Source: Candidatus Eiseniibacteriota bacterium (GTDB taxonomy: Bacteria > Eisenbacteria > RBG-16-71-46). Taken from it: a DNA stretch of 64,000 nucleotides. Both the position numbers and the translations under genes were made by a program. Location of the stretch: contig JACOSV010000083.1 of the NCBI GenBank assembly GCA_016178725.1, positions 1 through 64,000 of the forward strand, written 5' to 3'. The notes under the pieces are model-generated. The model was not told the DNA's origin. It saw only the letters and a list, made by a program, of their open reading frames with translations, and did no database searches. Below, piece after piece: positions 26,660 to 35,024 of this stretch (its first letter is position 1; each line of letters starts with the position of its first letter).

Positions 26660-27634
26660 ATGCATTACGATGCGGCCGTGCTCCATCGTCTCGACGCCGA
26701 CGCGCGCACGCTGCACGGCCATTTCTCGCGCGACCTCCCGCCGCTGCTCACGATCGACGCCGGCGATCGCGTGCGCTATTCGACGCTCGACGCGGCGTGG
26801 GGCGAACGCGTGCAGGTCGACCCGTACGCGGCGCCGAAGAAGTTCACGCCGCGCGACGGCGAACGGGATCCCGGCCACGCGCTCACCGGCCCGATCGCCG
26901 TGCGCGGCGCCGAGCCCGGGATGACGCTCGAGGTGCGCCTCGTCTCGATCCGGCCCGGCGCATGGGGCTGGTCCGGCGCGGGCGGCGTTCCGACGCCGCT
27001 CAACCGACGGCTCGGGACCGCCGAGCGCCGCCACGACGTGCGCTGGGCGATCCACGCCGACGAGGGCGTCGCGATCGACGCGCGCGGCCGGCGCATCGCG
27101 ATCCGCCCGTTCATGGGCGTCCTCGGCAACGCGCCCGCCGAACCCGGCCGGCACTCGACCAGCCCGCCGCGGGCGGTGGGCGGCAACATCGACTGCAAGG
27201 AGCTGGTCGCGGGCAGCGTGCTCCATCTGCCGATCGCGGTCCCGGGCGCGCTGTTCTCGGTCGGCGACGCGCATGCCGTGCAGGGCGACGGCGAGGTCGG
27301 CGGCGTCGCGGTCGAGTGCCCGGCGGACGCGGTCGAGATCGAGTTCGGGCTCGGGTCCGGGCCGCTCGCGTTCCCGCGCGCCGAGACGCCTGCGGGTTGG
27401 ATCACGTTCGGATTCGCGGACGATCTCGACGAGGCGGCCGACATCGCCCTTGACGGCATGCTGGCGCTGCTCGGCGAGCGCCATGGCATGGGGCGCAGCG
27501 AGGCGCTGGCGTTCGCGAGCCTCGCGGTGGACCTGCGCGTCACGCAGATCGTGAACGGCGCCCGCGGCGTGCACGCGGTGCTGGGGCACGGCGCCCCTAA
27601 TTCCACGGTTCCGGCGCGGCGGGCGGCGATGTAG
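26660..27634 (+). CDS. Acetamidase/formamidase family protein
   Basis: This 324-residue protein has HGHFSRDLPPLLTIDAGDRV near the start and HSTSPPRAVGGNIDCKELVA at about residues 170-190, typical of the FmdA/AmdA family. Members hydrolyse short amides to ammonia and carboxylic acid using a metal site. Also typical are the VGDAHAVQGDGEV block and the acidic end of the barrel. The ATG at 26660 was chosen because the preceding frame runs into the divergent gene's leader. It is transcribed alone, divergently from the SGNH operon. Confidence 0.88.
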   Translation: MHYDAAVLHRLDADARTLHGHFSRDLPPLLTIDAGDRVRYSTLDAAWGERVQVDPYAAPKKFTPRDGERDPGHALTGPIAVRGAEPGMTLEVRLVSIRPGAWGWSGAGGVPTPLNRRLGTAERRHDVRWAIHADEGVAIDARGRRIAIRPFMGVLGNAPAEPGRHSTSPPRAVGGNIDCKELVAGSVLHLPIAVPGALFSVGDAHAVQGDGEVGGVAVECPADAVEIEFGLGSGPLAFPRAETPAGWITFGFADDLDEAADIALDGMLALLGERHGMGRSEALAFASLAVDLRVTQIVNGARGVHAVLGHGAPNSTVPARRAAM

Positions 27635-27680
27635 AGTCGCCGGTCGTTCCCACCGCCATCGCCGCAATCCGGAGACTCCG

Positions 27681-29831
27681 ATGACCCCGTCCCGCACGTT
27701 GCGCGCCAGCTTCGCCGTTCTTGCGCTCACCTTCGTCGCCGCTCCCGCCGCGCGGTCTGCCGCGCCCGCCGCGTCCCATCCGCCGGTCGCGAACGTCGAG
27801 GTCGTGCGCGACACGCTGCACGGCGTCGTCGTCGAGGATCCGTATCGCTGGCTCGAGGCCAGCGCCGCGCCCGAGACGCGCGCCTGGATCGACGCCGAGA
27901 ACGCCTACACGGAGTCCGTCCTCGGGCCGCTCGCGGGCAGGGAGCGCGTGCAGGCGCGGCTCGAGCAGCTGCTCAAGACCGACGCGCAGGGCGTTCCGTT
28001 CGAACGCTCCGGCCGCTACTTCTACACCCGCCGCCTCGCGAGCCAGGAGCTCTCGATCCTCTACATGCGTCAGGGCCTCGACGGGAAGGAGGAGATGCTG
28101 GTCGATCCGCACGGCCTCTCGGCGGACCACAGCACGTCGGTCGGGTTCACGGACGTCTCGCTCGACGGCAAGCTCATGGCGTACACGACGCGCCTCGGCG
28201 GCCAGGACGAGGTGCTGATCACGTTCATGGACCTCGACACGCACTCGGAGCTGGCCGATCACCTGCCGCGCGCCCGCTACTTCGGCATCCAGATCACCGC
28301 CGACAAGAAGGGCGTCTACTATTCCAGGAACACGGCGCAGGGGCCGCGCGTGTACTACCACGCGTTCGGCACCGATCTCGCGCAGGACCCGCTCCTCTTC
28401 GGCGACGGCTACGGGCCCGAGAAGATCATCGGCGTCGGCCTCTCCGAGGAGCGCCGCTGGCTCCAGATCTCGGTGTTCTACGGCTCCGCCACCGACCGCA
28501 CCGAGCTCTACGTCAAGGATCTGGTCGCCAACGGGCCGATCGCGCCCGTCGTGAACGACCTCGCCGCGTACTTCAGCGCCGACATCGTCGGCGACATGAT
28601 GTACATGCGCACCAACTGGCAGGCCTCGAACTTCCGCATCATGGCCGTGGATCTCAAGCATCCCGCGCGCGATCAGTGGAAGGAGATCGTTCCCAACTCG
28701 GACGCCGTGATCGACCGCTTCGCGCTGGTCGGCGGCAAGCTCTACGTCAACTATCTGAAGGACGTCGCCTCGTCGGTGCGCGTGTTCGATCCCATGGGCA
28801 AGTCGCTCGGCTCGATCGCCTTCCCGTCGCTCGGGACGGTCGGCGGCATCAACGGCCGGTGGGATCGGCCCGAGGCGTTCTTCACGTTCGTGTCGTTCCA
28901 CATCCCCGAAGCCATCTACCGCCTCGACACCGCGACCGGGAAGCAGACGGTGTGGTGGCGCTCGTCGGTGCCGTTCAAGGGCGACGCGTTCGAGGTGAAG
29001 CAGGTCTGGTATCCGTCGAAGGACGGCACGAAGATCCCGATGTTCATCGTCGCCAGGAAGGGCGTGAAGCTCGACGGCTCCAACCCGACGCTCCTCACCG
29101 GCTACGGCGGATTCAGCCTCAGCGAGACGCCCGCGTTCTCGGTGCGCGCGGCGCTGTGGGTCGAGAGCGGCGGCGTCTACGCGCTGCCCAATCTGCGCGG
29201 CGGCGGCGAGTTCGGCGAGACCTGGCACCACGCCGGCATGCTCGAGAAGAAGCAGAACGTCTTCGACGACTTCGTCGCAGCGGCCGAATGGCTGATCCAG
29301 AACAAGTACACGCGGTCCGAGAAGCTGTGCATCACGGGTGGGAGCAACGGCGGCCTGCTGGTCGGCGCCGCGTTCACGCAGCGCCCGGATCTCTACGGCG
29401 CCGTGGTGTGCTCGGTGCCGCTGCTCGACATGCTGCGCTACCAGAACTTCCTCGTCGCCCGCTACTGGGTGCCGGAGTACGGCTCGGCCGAGAACGCCGA
29501 CCAGTTCAAGTTCATCTCGGCGTACTCGCCGTACCAGAACGTGAAGAAGGGGACGAAGTACCCGGCGATCCTGTTCATCAGCGGCGACGGCGACACGCGC
29601 GTCGATCCGCTCCACGCGCGCAAGATGTGCGCGCTCGTCCAGGCCTCGACCGGCTCCGACAAGCCGGTGCTGCTCCGCTACGACGCCAAGGCGGGACACT
29701 CCGGCGGCCGGTCGGTGAGCAAGACCGTGCACGACACCGGCGAGGAGCTGATGTTCATGGGCTGGCAGACCGGGCTGACGCTGGCGCCCGGCGGCGCCGC
29801 GACCAACGGCAAGGCGGCGTCGAAGGAGTAG
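27681..29831 (+). CDS. Prolyl oligopeptidase family serine peptidase (S9A), secreted
   Basis: This 716-residue protein has a signal peptide ([20 protein letters not shown]). A seven-bladed propeller occupies about residues 85-440. The alpha/beta hydrolase domain has catalytic Ser555 in GGSNGG, Asp638 in [12 protein letters not shown] and His673 in AGHSGG. These positions nearly coincide with those of porcine POP. It cleaves proline-containing peptides. The N-terminal pattern [12 protein letters not shown] is characteristic. The signal suggests a periplasmic role in peptide scavenging. Confidence 0.94.
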   Translation: MTPSRTLRASFAVLALTFVAAPAARSAAPAASHPPVANVEVVRDTLHGVVVEDPYRWLEASAAPETRAWIDAENAYTESVLGPLAGRERVQARLEQLLKTDAQGVPFERSGRYFYTRRLASQELSILYMRQGLDGKEEMLVDPHGLSADHSTSVGFTDVSLDGKLMAYTTRLGGQDEVLITFMDLDTHSELADHLPRARYFGIQITADKKGVYYSRNTAQGPRVYYHAFGTDLAQDPLLFGDGYGPEKIIGVGLSEERRWLQISVFYGSATDRTELYVKDLVANGPIAPVVNDLAAYFSADIVGDMMYMRTNWQASNFRIMAVDLKHPARDQWKEIVPNSDAVIDRFALVGGKLYVNYLKDVASSVRVFDPMGKSLGSIAFPSLGTVGGINGRWDRPEAFFTFVSFHIPEAIYRLDTATGKQTVWWRSSVPFKGDAFEVKQVWYPSKDGTKIPMFIVARKGVKLDGSNPTLLTGYGGFSLSETPAFSVRAALWVESGGVYALPNLRGGGEFGETWHHAGMLEKKQNVFDDFVAAAEWLIQNKYTRSEKLCITGGSNGGLLVGAAFTQRPDLYGAVVCSVPLLDMLRYQNFLVARYWVPEYGSAENADQFKFISAYSPYQNVKKGTKYPAILFISGDGDTRVDPLHARKMCALVQASTGSDKPVLLRYDAKAGHSGGRSVSKTVHDTGEELMFMGWQTGLTLAPGGAATNGKAASKE

Positions 29832-30172
29832 CGTGCGGGCAGGCCGCGACCGGTGTCCGGCCCGCCAACTCGCGCCGTCGCAACGCGCCCGCCGGCGGGC
29901 GGCGCCGCGGCGCTCGCGCGCTGATCGCCCGGATCGGGACATTCAACCAATCTCGCCTCGGGTGATTCCCTGATTCGCGGCTGGCGCGTCTCTAACGAAC
30001 ACGGCGCCAAAGCGTTCCGCGACTCACTCAAGTTCCGGTCAAGCGCCGAGATCCATCTTCCCACGCAGGTCCGCAGGAGTACGCTGTAGCCACACCCCGA
30101 GCGGCCGCTGCGCGATCGCGAGACCGCAGCCGGGGTTCGACTGAACCGTTCGCGCCTCGGGAGGTTGTCCTC
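29832..30172 (+). other. 341-base spacer before the stressosome operon
   Basis: No gene is supported here. A perfect palindrome, CGCCCG-CCGG-CGGGCG, lies at 29886-29901 and could assist termination of the peptidase transcript, though it lacks a T run. Further on, TCAAGTTC (30028-30035) and GCCGAGAT (30045-30052) resemble the sigma28-type promoter at 18392 but with a nine-base spacer. A GGGAGG ribosome-binding site precedes the ATG at 30173. Confidence 0.5.
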
Positions 30173-31063
30173 ATGGCACTCGCCGAAATCACACACGACG
30201 GCAAGCAGACGTTCGAACCCACCACCGCGATGCTGCGTGAGCTCGTCGCTCACCTGGCCCAGAACCGAACCCAGCTGCGCGAGGAGTGGGTGCGCCGCAT
30301 CACCGAGGCGCAGCTGCTCCAGGCGATGACCAAGGACGAAATCTTCGCCGAGGCGACGTCGGTCTACGACAGCTACGTCGAGGCACTCGAGACGCGCACG
30401 CTGGAGACGCTCACCACCTACGCGCAGAACCTCTCCGAGCGCATCATCCCGCGCGGCGTCGAGACGCACGAGGTCGTGGGGATCGTGCTCCTGCTGCGCG
30501 ACGTGCTCGCCCGCTCGCTGTTCGCCAAGTACCACACGGATTCCGCGCTGTTGAACCACGTGCTCGACGCCTACGAGCCTGCGGCGAACGCCATCGCGAT
30601 CACCGTGTCGGTGGGCTTCGTGCGCGAGCGCGAGCGCGTGATCCGCGAGCAGCAGGAAGCGATCCGCGAGCTTTCGACTCCGGTGCTCCAGGTTCGCGAG
30701 CGGCTGCTCATTCTGCCGATCATCGGCGTGATCGATCCGCACCGCGCGCGGCAGCTCACCGAGCAGCTGCTGCGCGCGATCCGGGCCAACCGCGCCAAGG
30801 TGGTGGTGATCGACATCACCGGCGTCGCGGCGATGGACGCCAACGTCGCGAACCACCTGGTGCTCACCGTCGAGTCGGCACGCCTGCTGGGCGCGCGGGT
30901 GATCGTGACGGGGCTCTCGCCCGAGATCGCCCAGACGCTCGTCAACATCGGCGTGGACCTCGGCAAGATGAACACCGTCGGAGACCTGCAGGGAGGCATC
31001 GAGGAGGCGGAGCGGCTGCTCGGCTACAAGGTGATGCCGGTCGCGGAAGCCCAGATGGCCTGA
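30173..31063 (+). CDS. rsbR: Stressosome scaffold protein RsbR (RsbRD-like N-domain plus STAS)
   Basis: This 296-residue protein has a helical N-terminal sensory domain at residues 20-160 (WVRRITEAQLLQAMTKDEIF, LSERIIPRGVETHEVVG), followed by a STAS domain with ELSTPVLQV and VVVIDITGVAAMD. RsbR assembles with RsbS into the stressosome and senses stress through the N-domain. The two threonines phosphorylated by RsbT in B. subtilis RsbRA (T171 and T205) align with Pro189 and Ala223 here, so classical control by phosphorylation is not possible at those sites. It is the first gene of a six-gene operon. Confidence 0.9.
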   Translation: MALAEITHDGKQTFEPTTAMLRELVAHLAQNRTQLREEWVRRITEAQLLQAMTKDEIFAEATSVYDSYVEALETRTLETLTTYAQNLSERIIPRGVETHEVVGIVLLLRDVLARSLFAKYHTDSALLNHVLDAYEPAANAIAITVSVGFVRERERVIREQQEAIRELSTPVLQVRERLLILPIIGVIDPHRARQLTEQLLRAIRANRAKVVVIDITGVAAMDANVANHLVLTVESARLLGARVIVTGLSPEIAQTLVNIGVDLGKMNTVGDLQGGIEEAERLLGYKVMPVAEAQMA

Positions 31064-31095
31064 TCGCCGGCGCCGATTCCGCCGGGGAGATTCCC

Positions 31096-31464
31096 GTGGA
31101 AGTCCCGATTCTCAAGCAGGGCCCGTATCTCATCGCGACGATTCAGTCGGCGCTCACCGACAAGGACATCGTCCAGTTGCGCGATGCGCTCGTCGAGCAG
31201 GTGGGAAAGTTTCGGGCGCGTGGCGTCATCATCGACCTCACGGCGCTCGACGTGATGGACTCGTTCGCCACCGGCATGCTGCAGGACATGGCGCACATGG
31301 TGCGGCTGCGCGGCGCCGAGACCGTCATCGTCGGGATCCAGCCGGACGTGGCCTTCGCGATGGTCCACATGGGGCTGACCCTCGAGGGGGTCACGACCGC
31401 GCTCGACCTCGAAGAGGGGCTGGCCCACTTCGAGTGCGCGGGCGTGCCGGGGCGCGGCGGATGA
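31096..31464 (+). CDS. rsbS: Stressosome protein RsbS (STAS domain)
   Basis: This is a 122-residue single STAS domain: VPILKQGPYLIATIQSAL, VIIDLTALDVMDSFATGML, VIVGIQPDVAFAMVHMG and TALDLEEGL. The serine phosphorylated by RsbT is present as Ser56 in MDSF. RsbS holds RsbT in the unstressed complex. The GTG at 31096 follows GGGGAGA at the right distance; no ATG is available. The stop overlaps the rsbT start (ATGA, 31461-31464). Confidence 0.92.
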   Translation: MEVPILKQGPYLIATIQSALTDKDIVQLRDALVEQVGKFRARGVIIDLTALDVMDSFATGMLQDMAHMVRLRGAETVIVGIQPDVAFAMVHMGLTLEGVTTALDLEEGLAHFECAGVPGRGG

Positions 31465-31886
31465 ATCCCGACGTGGCCGAGGGGACGCTGGTCCGGATCG
31501 AGTCGGATCTCGACATCGTGTCCGCACGGATGCAGGGCCGGGCGATCGCCGTCCAGCTCGGCTTCGGAGCGACGGCGGCCACCCTGATCGCGACGGCGAT
31601 CTCGGAGCTGGCGCGCAACGTCCTCCTGTACGCCGGGCGCGGCGAGATCGTCCTGACATCGGTCGAGCACGGCACCCGCCGCGGGCTCGCGGTCCTCGCG
31701 CAGGACCGCGGGCCGGGGATTCCGGACATCCCGCGCGCGATGCAGGACGGCTATTCGACATCGGGACGCCTCGGTTTGGGGCTTCCCGGCGTGCGCCGGT
31801 TGATGGACGACTTCGAAATCGAGTCGTCGGCCGGCGCGGGCGTGAGGATCGTGGCGAAGAAATGGATGCCGTATCCCATGACCTAG
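31461..31886 (+). CDS. rsbT: Stressosome serine/threonine kinase RsbT
   Basis: This is a 141-residue GHKL kinase. The N-box is ISELARNVLLYAG, G1 is DRGPGIPD and G2 is GRLGLGLPGVRRLMDDFEI, all close to B. subtilis RsbT. RsbT phosphorylates RsbS/RsbR on stress, is released, and then activates a partner by binding to its N-domain. The likely partner here is the histidine kinase two genes downstream. The 3' end overlaps the phosphatase gene by 25 bases. Confidence 0.93.
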   Translation: MNPDVAEGTLVRIESDLDIVSARMQGRAIAVQLGFGATAATLIATAISELARNVLLYAGRGEIVLTSVEHGTRRGLAVLAQDRGPGIPDIPRAMQDGYSTSGRLGLGLPGVRRLMDDFEIESSAGAGVRIVAKKWMPYPMT

Positions 31887-32479
31887 TGGAGTCCGCCGTC
31901 GCCTCGCGCGCGCTCGCGGACCAGGAGGAGTCGGGCGACGCGGCGATGGTGCGCGTGTTCCCGCAGACCGCGGTCATCGCCGCGGTGGACGGACTGGGGC
32001 ACGGCGCCGCCGCCGCCTCGGCCGCGCGCCAGGCCGTCGCGATCCTCGGCGAGTCCGACGCCGCGAACCCTGCCGCGGCGCTCGAGCGCTGTCACGCGGC
32101 GTTGCGCTCGACGCGGGGCGTAACGTTGAGCTTCGCATGCTTCGACGGCGGGCGCGGCGTCATGACCTGGTGCGGCGTCGGTGGCGTGCAGGGCGTGCTG
32201 GTGCGATCGGATCCGGAAGCAACGCCTCGCGAGGTGGCCCTGCTGCTCAAGGCCGGCGTGGTGGGCCGACAGCTGCCGGCCGTGCACGCGGCGACGCTGA
32301 AGGTCGCACCCGGCGACCTGCTGATCTTCACCACCGACGGGATCAGCCCGCACTTCGCGCGCAGCGTGAGCGCCGGCGACAGTCCGCGGCGCATCGCCGA
32401 TCGCATCCTCGCCCGCCACTGGCTGGGCTCGGACGACGCGCTCGTCGTGACGGCGCGCTACCGGGGGGTCGAGGCATGA
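31862..32479 (+). CDS. rsbX: RsbX-like PP2C/SpoIIE phosphatase
   Basis: This is a 205-residue SpoIIE-type phosphatase domain with metal-binding Asp in AAVDGLGHGAAAASAA and FTTDGISPHFA, and DDALVV at the end. RsbX removes phosphate from RsbS/RsbR and resets the stressosome. It has no sensory domain, like B. subtilis RsbX. The ATG at 31862 lies in the end of rsbT, and the stop overlaps the kinase ATG (32476-32479). Confidence 0.9.
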   Translation: MDAVSHDLVESAVASRALADQEESGDAAMVRVFPQTAVIAAVDGLGHGAAAASAARQAVAILGESDAANPAAALERCHAALRSTRGVTLSFACFDGGRGVMTWCGVGGVQGVLVRSDPEATPREVALLLKAGVVGRQLPAVHAATLKVAPGDLLIFTTDGISPHFARSVSAGDSPRRIADRILARHWLGSDDALVVTARYRGVEA

Positions 32480-33429
32480 TGGTGGCGCCGACGGTCCTCG
32501 AGGAGCGCTGCGCCGAGATCCTCCGGCGTCACGTCGCGTCCGGCGACGAGCCCACTCTGCACGAGGCCTACGAATTCGGGCGGCAGGCGCTCGCCGACGG
32601 CGTCGGGGTCATGGAGATCACGGTGGCGATCCTGCGTGCGGCGGAGGCACTCGGCCTCGTGGAGTCCACGGACGGCGACGCGACGGGCGGGCGCGTCGAG
32701 AGCTTCGCGCTCGAATGCCTGTCATCGTTCGAGATGGCGCATCGCGGCGCCGGCGAGGCGAGTGCCGTCCTTCGCGAGCTCGACGATCGCCGCGAGGAGA
32801 TGCTGGGACGGGTCGCGCGGGAGCTCCACGATCAGGCCGGTTCGCTGCTCGCGAGTGTCCACATCGCGCTGGAAGGCATGCGGCCGCATCTCGACGCCGC
32901 CGGGCTGCGGCGTCTGTCGCGGGCGGACGCGCTGTTGCACCAGGTCGAGGACTCCATCCGCCGCATCTCGCACGAGCTGCGGCCCGCCCTGCTCGACGAC
33001 CTCGGGCTCCTGCCGGCGCTGCGCTTCCTGGCCGAGGGCGTCACGCAGCGCTCCGGTCTCGAGGTGCAGGTGACCGGGTCCACGTCCGGCAGGCTCCCGC
33101 CCGCCGTCGAGACCGTGCTCTACCGCGCGGCGCAGGAGGCCATCACCAACGTGACCCGGCATGCCTGCGCGACGAGCATCGACGTCCAGGTGAAACGCAC
33201 CGGCCACGCGATCCGCTGCCGGATCCGGGACGACGGCCGCGGCTTCGATCCGGGAACCGAGCTCGTCGCGGGCCGGCGCCGGGGCCATGGCATCGACGGC
33301 ATGCGCGAGCGTCTCGCGCCGCTCGGCGGCGAGCTGCAGATCCTGTCGGAGCGCGGTCGCGGCACCGAGCTCGTATTCCACATCCCTCTGGAGGTGAGCC
33401 ATGGCGACGCGTGTCCTGATCGCGGATGA
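32476..33429 (+). CDS. NarL-type histidine kinase with RsbU-like N-terminal domain
   Basis: This 317-residue soluble kinase has no TM segment. HisKA_3 contains His118 in ARELHDQAGSLL, and HATPase_c has AQEAITNVTRHA, DDGRGFDP and GHGIDGMRERL. Residues of about 8-100 are helical and resemble the RsbT-binding N-domain of the RsbU phosphatase: EPTLHEAYEFGRQAL here against ETSLYQAQKFSRKTI in B. subtilis RsbU (from memory), with a matching second helix pair. I infer that free RsbT binds this domain and switches the kinase. The response regulator gene overlaps its end by 29 bases. Confidence 0.9.
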   Translation: MMVAPTVLEERCAEILRRHVASGDEPTLHEAYEFGRQALADGVGVMEITVAILRAAEALGLVESTDGDATGGRVESFALECLSSFEMAHRGAGEASAVLRELDDRREEMLGRVARELHDQAGSLLASVHIALEGMRPHLDAAGLRRLSRADALLHQVEDSIRRISHELRPALLDDLGLLPALRFLAEGVTQRSGLEVQVTGSTSGRLPPAVETVLYRAAQEAITNVTRHACATSIDVQVKRTGHAIRCRIRDDGRGFDPGTELVAGRRRGHGIDGMRERLAPLGGELQILSERGRGTELVFHIPLEVSHGDACPDRG

Positions 33430-34033
33430 TCATCGTCTCTTCCGCGAGGGCCTCAAAGGGCTGATCGCGGGCGAGGAGTTCGTCGTCGTCGCCGAGGCCG
33501 AGGACGGGCAGGAGGCGATCCGACTCGCCCAGCGCCACCAGCCCGACCTCGCGCTCCTCGACGTCATGATGCCGGGGCTGAACGGCGTGGACGCGACGCG
33601 GGAGGTGCTGCGCGTCTCGCGTCACTCGCGGGTGATCGTGCTCACGATGCACAAGGAGAGTCCGTACGTGATCAACTCCCTGCGCGCCGGGGCGCGGGGC
33701 TACGTGGTCAAGACGCAGACGGCGGTCGAGATGCTCGCGGCGATGCGCGCGGTGGCGCGCGGCGACGTCTACGTGCCTCCCGATCTCTCGCGCGCGCTGG
33801 TCGAGTGCCATCAGCAGGGCGGGGACCCCGGCGCGGATCCGCTCTCCGCGCGCGAGCGCCAGGTGCTGCAGCTGGTCGCCGAGGGCCACACCACGAAGGC
33901 GATCGGGGGGCTCCTGCACATCAGCTTCAAGACCGTCGAGACGCATCGCGGCGCGGTCATGCGCAAGCTCGACATCCACGACGCCGCGAGCCTCGTGCGC
34001 TACGCGATCCGCAGGGGCCTGATCGAGGCCTGA
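33401..34033 (+). CDS. LuxR/NarL-family response regulator
   Basis: This 210-residue regulator has a receiver domain with Asp9/Asp10, acceptor Asp54 (LALLDVMMPG) and switch Lys (YVVKTQ). A LuxR-type HTH is at about residues 147-205 (LSARERQVLQLVAEGHTTKA, then FKTVETHRGAVMRKLDI). It is the cognate regulator of the preceding kinase, from the 29-base overlap. It would carry stressosome output to promoters; target genes are not known. Confidence 0.95.
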   Translation: MATRVLIADDHRLFREGLKGLIAGEEFVVVAEAEDGQEAIRLAQRHQPDLALLDVMMPGLNGVDATREVLRVSRHSRVIVLTMHKESPYVINSLRAGARGYVVKTQTAVEMLAAMRAVARGDVYVPPDLSRALVECHQQGGDPGADPLSARERQVLQLVAEGHTTKAIGGLLHISFKTVETHRGAVMRKLDIHDAASLVRYAIRRGLIEA

Positions 34034-34168
34034 CGCGCGCGTGCTCCGGGTTTCCCCCGACCCCGGTTTCCGGGAAGCGCCTCATGGTGCGCGGACCTCC
34101 TGCGCTCTTACCTTCCGAGTGTCGGCGTCGGGAAGGTGTCGGCGCCGCGAGCGACTGGAGGGACTCCA

Positions 34169-34942
34169 ATGCTTGGCTTCGGAAACGGTGCGGCGGTCTT
34201 CGTCCCCGAGGCGCCGCAGGCGACGCGAACCGCCTACTCGGAGACGCTTCTCGAGATGTCCACCTGGATCCGGGCGCGGGGCGAGGTGACGATGCGGCCC
34301 CGGGAATCGCGCGGCGAATGCAACGTGCTCAGCGGATCGATTACGCTGTGCGGCCCACACGCGAGCATCCGATTCCGCCCCGCACCCGAATCCGAGTCCG
34401 GCGCGCCGGGCGCCGTCGTCGAGAAGACCATCCCGCTCGCGCCGACGCATCCGTGGATGGATGTGCCGGAGTTCACCGTTGCGAGCAGGAACGGTCCACC
34501 GCCCTTTCTCTGGCTGGTGTTCATCGACACCTGGGGCGAGGCGCTCTCGCGCATCTACTGCTTGAGGCCGTGCGGCCGGATGCCGGTGCGGATCGAAGCG
34601 CTGTTCGAATCACCGGCGCGCCTGAGGGCGTGGGTGAGCGCAAAGGACGTGAACGAGCGTCATGGTCCGACGCTCGGTCTCTCGGGCGAGCTCCACATGC
34701 CGTTCGGGATCTTCCTCCGCATCTCGATGGCCGAGAGCTGCAGCCAGCTCGGCGGGCCGGTCGGCCACGTCGAGGACACGATGCGCTGCGTGGTGCCCGC
34801 GGGAGCGGCGCTGCCGATGCCGAACCGGTTCATCACCCCGGGCGTCGGCGGGATGCCATGGGTCTCGGTGGCGCTGCGCAAGGGCCCGGGCGCCTCCGCC
34901 GAGAAGGAGATTCCGGTCGGCCGCTGCGCGCGCATGCGGTGA
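34169..34942 (+). CDS. Hypothetical protein
   Basis: This 257-residue protein is of no family I recognise. It has no signal peptide or TM helix. It is rich in beta-prone segments with aromatic, Pro and Gly residues (FLWLVFIDTWGEALSRIYCL, MPNRFITPGVGGMPWVSVAL) and six cysteines. Two similar motifs at the ends of the protein, EKTIPLAP and EKEIPVGR, suggest a duplicated half-domain. The ATG at 34169 follows GGAGGG by six bases, better than the upstream ATG at 34136. It lies 135 bases behind the stressosome operon and could be its target or only a neighbour. Confidence 0.7.
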   Translation: MLGFGNGAAVFVPEAPQATRTAYSETLLEMSTWIRARGEVTMRPRESRGECNVLSGSITLCGPHASIRFRPAPESESGAPGAVVEKTIPLAPTHPWMDVPEFTVASRNGPPPFLWLVFIDTWGEALSRIYCLRPCGRMPVRIEALFESPARLRAWVSAKDVNERHGPTLGLSGELHMPFGIFLRISMAESCSQLGGPVGHVEDTMRCVVPAGAALPMPNRFITPGVGGMPWVSVALRKGPGASAEKEIPVGRCARMR

Positions 34943-35024
34943 GCGGAGGCGGGGCGGTCCCCCGGGCGCACGGGACGCGACACCGGCGCTCGCCCGCCTC
35001 GTTCTCCGCGCTCGCGGAGCGAGG

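Noticed and set aside
34034-34168. Possible gene or RNA in the spacer behind the stressosome operon
   Set aside because: Only short imperfect inverted repeats (CCCCGGTTTCCGGG-like) are present, without a T run or a coding frame with a ribosome site other than that of the 34169 gene.
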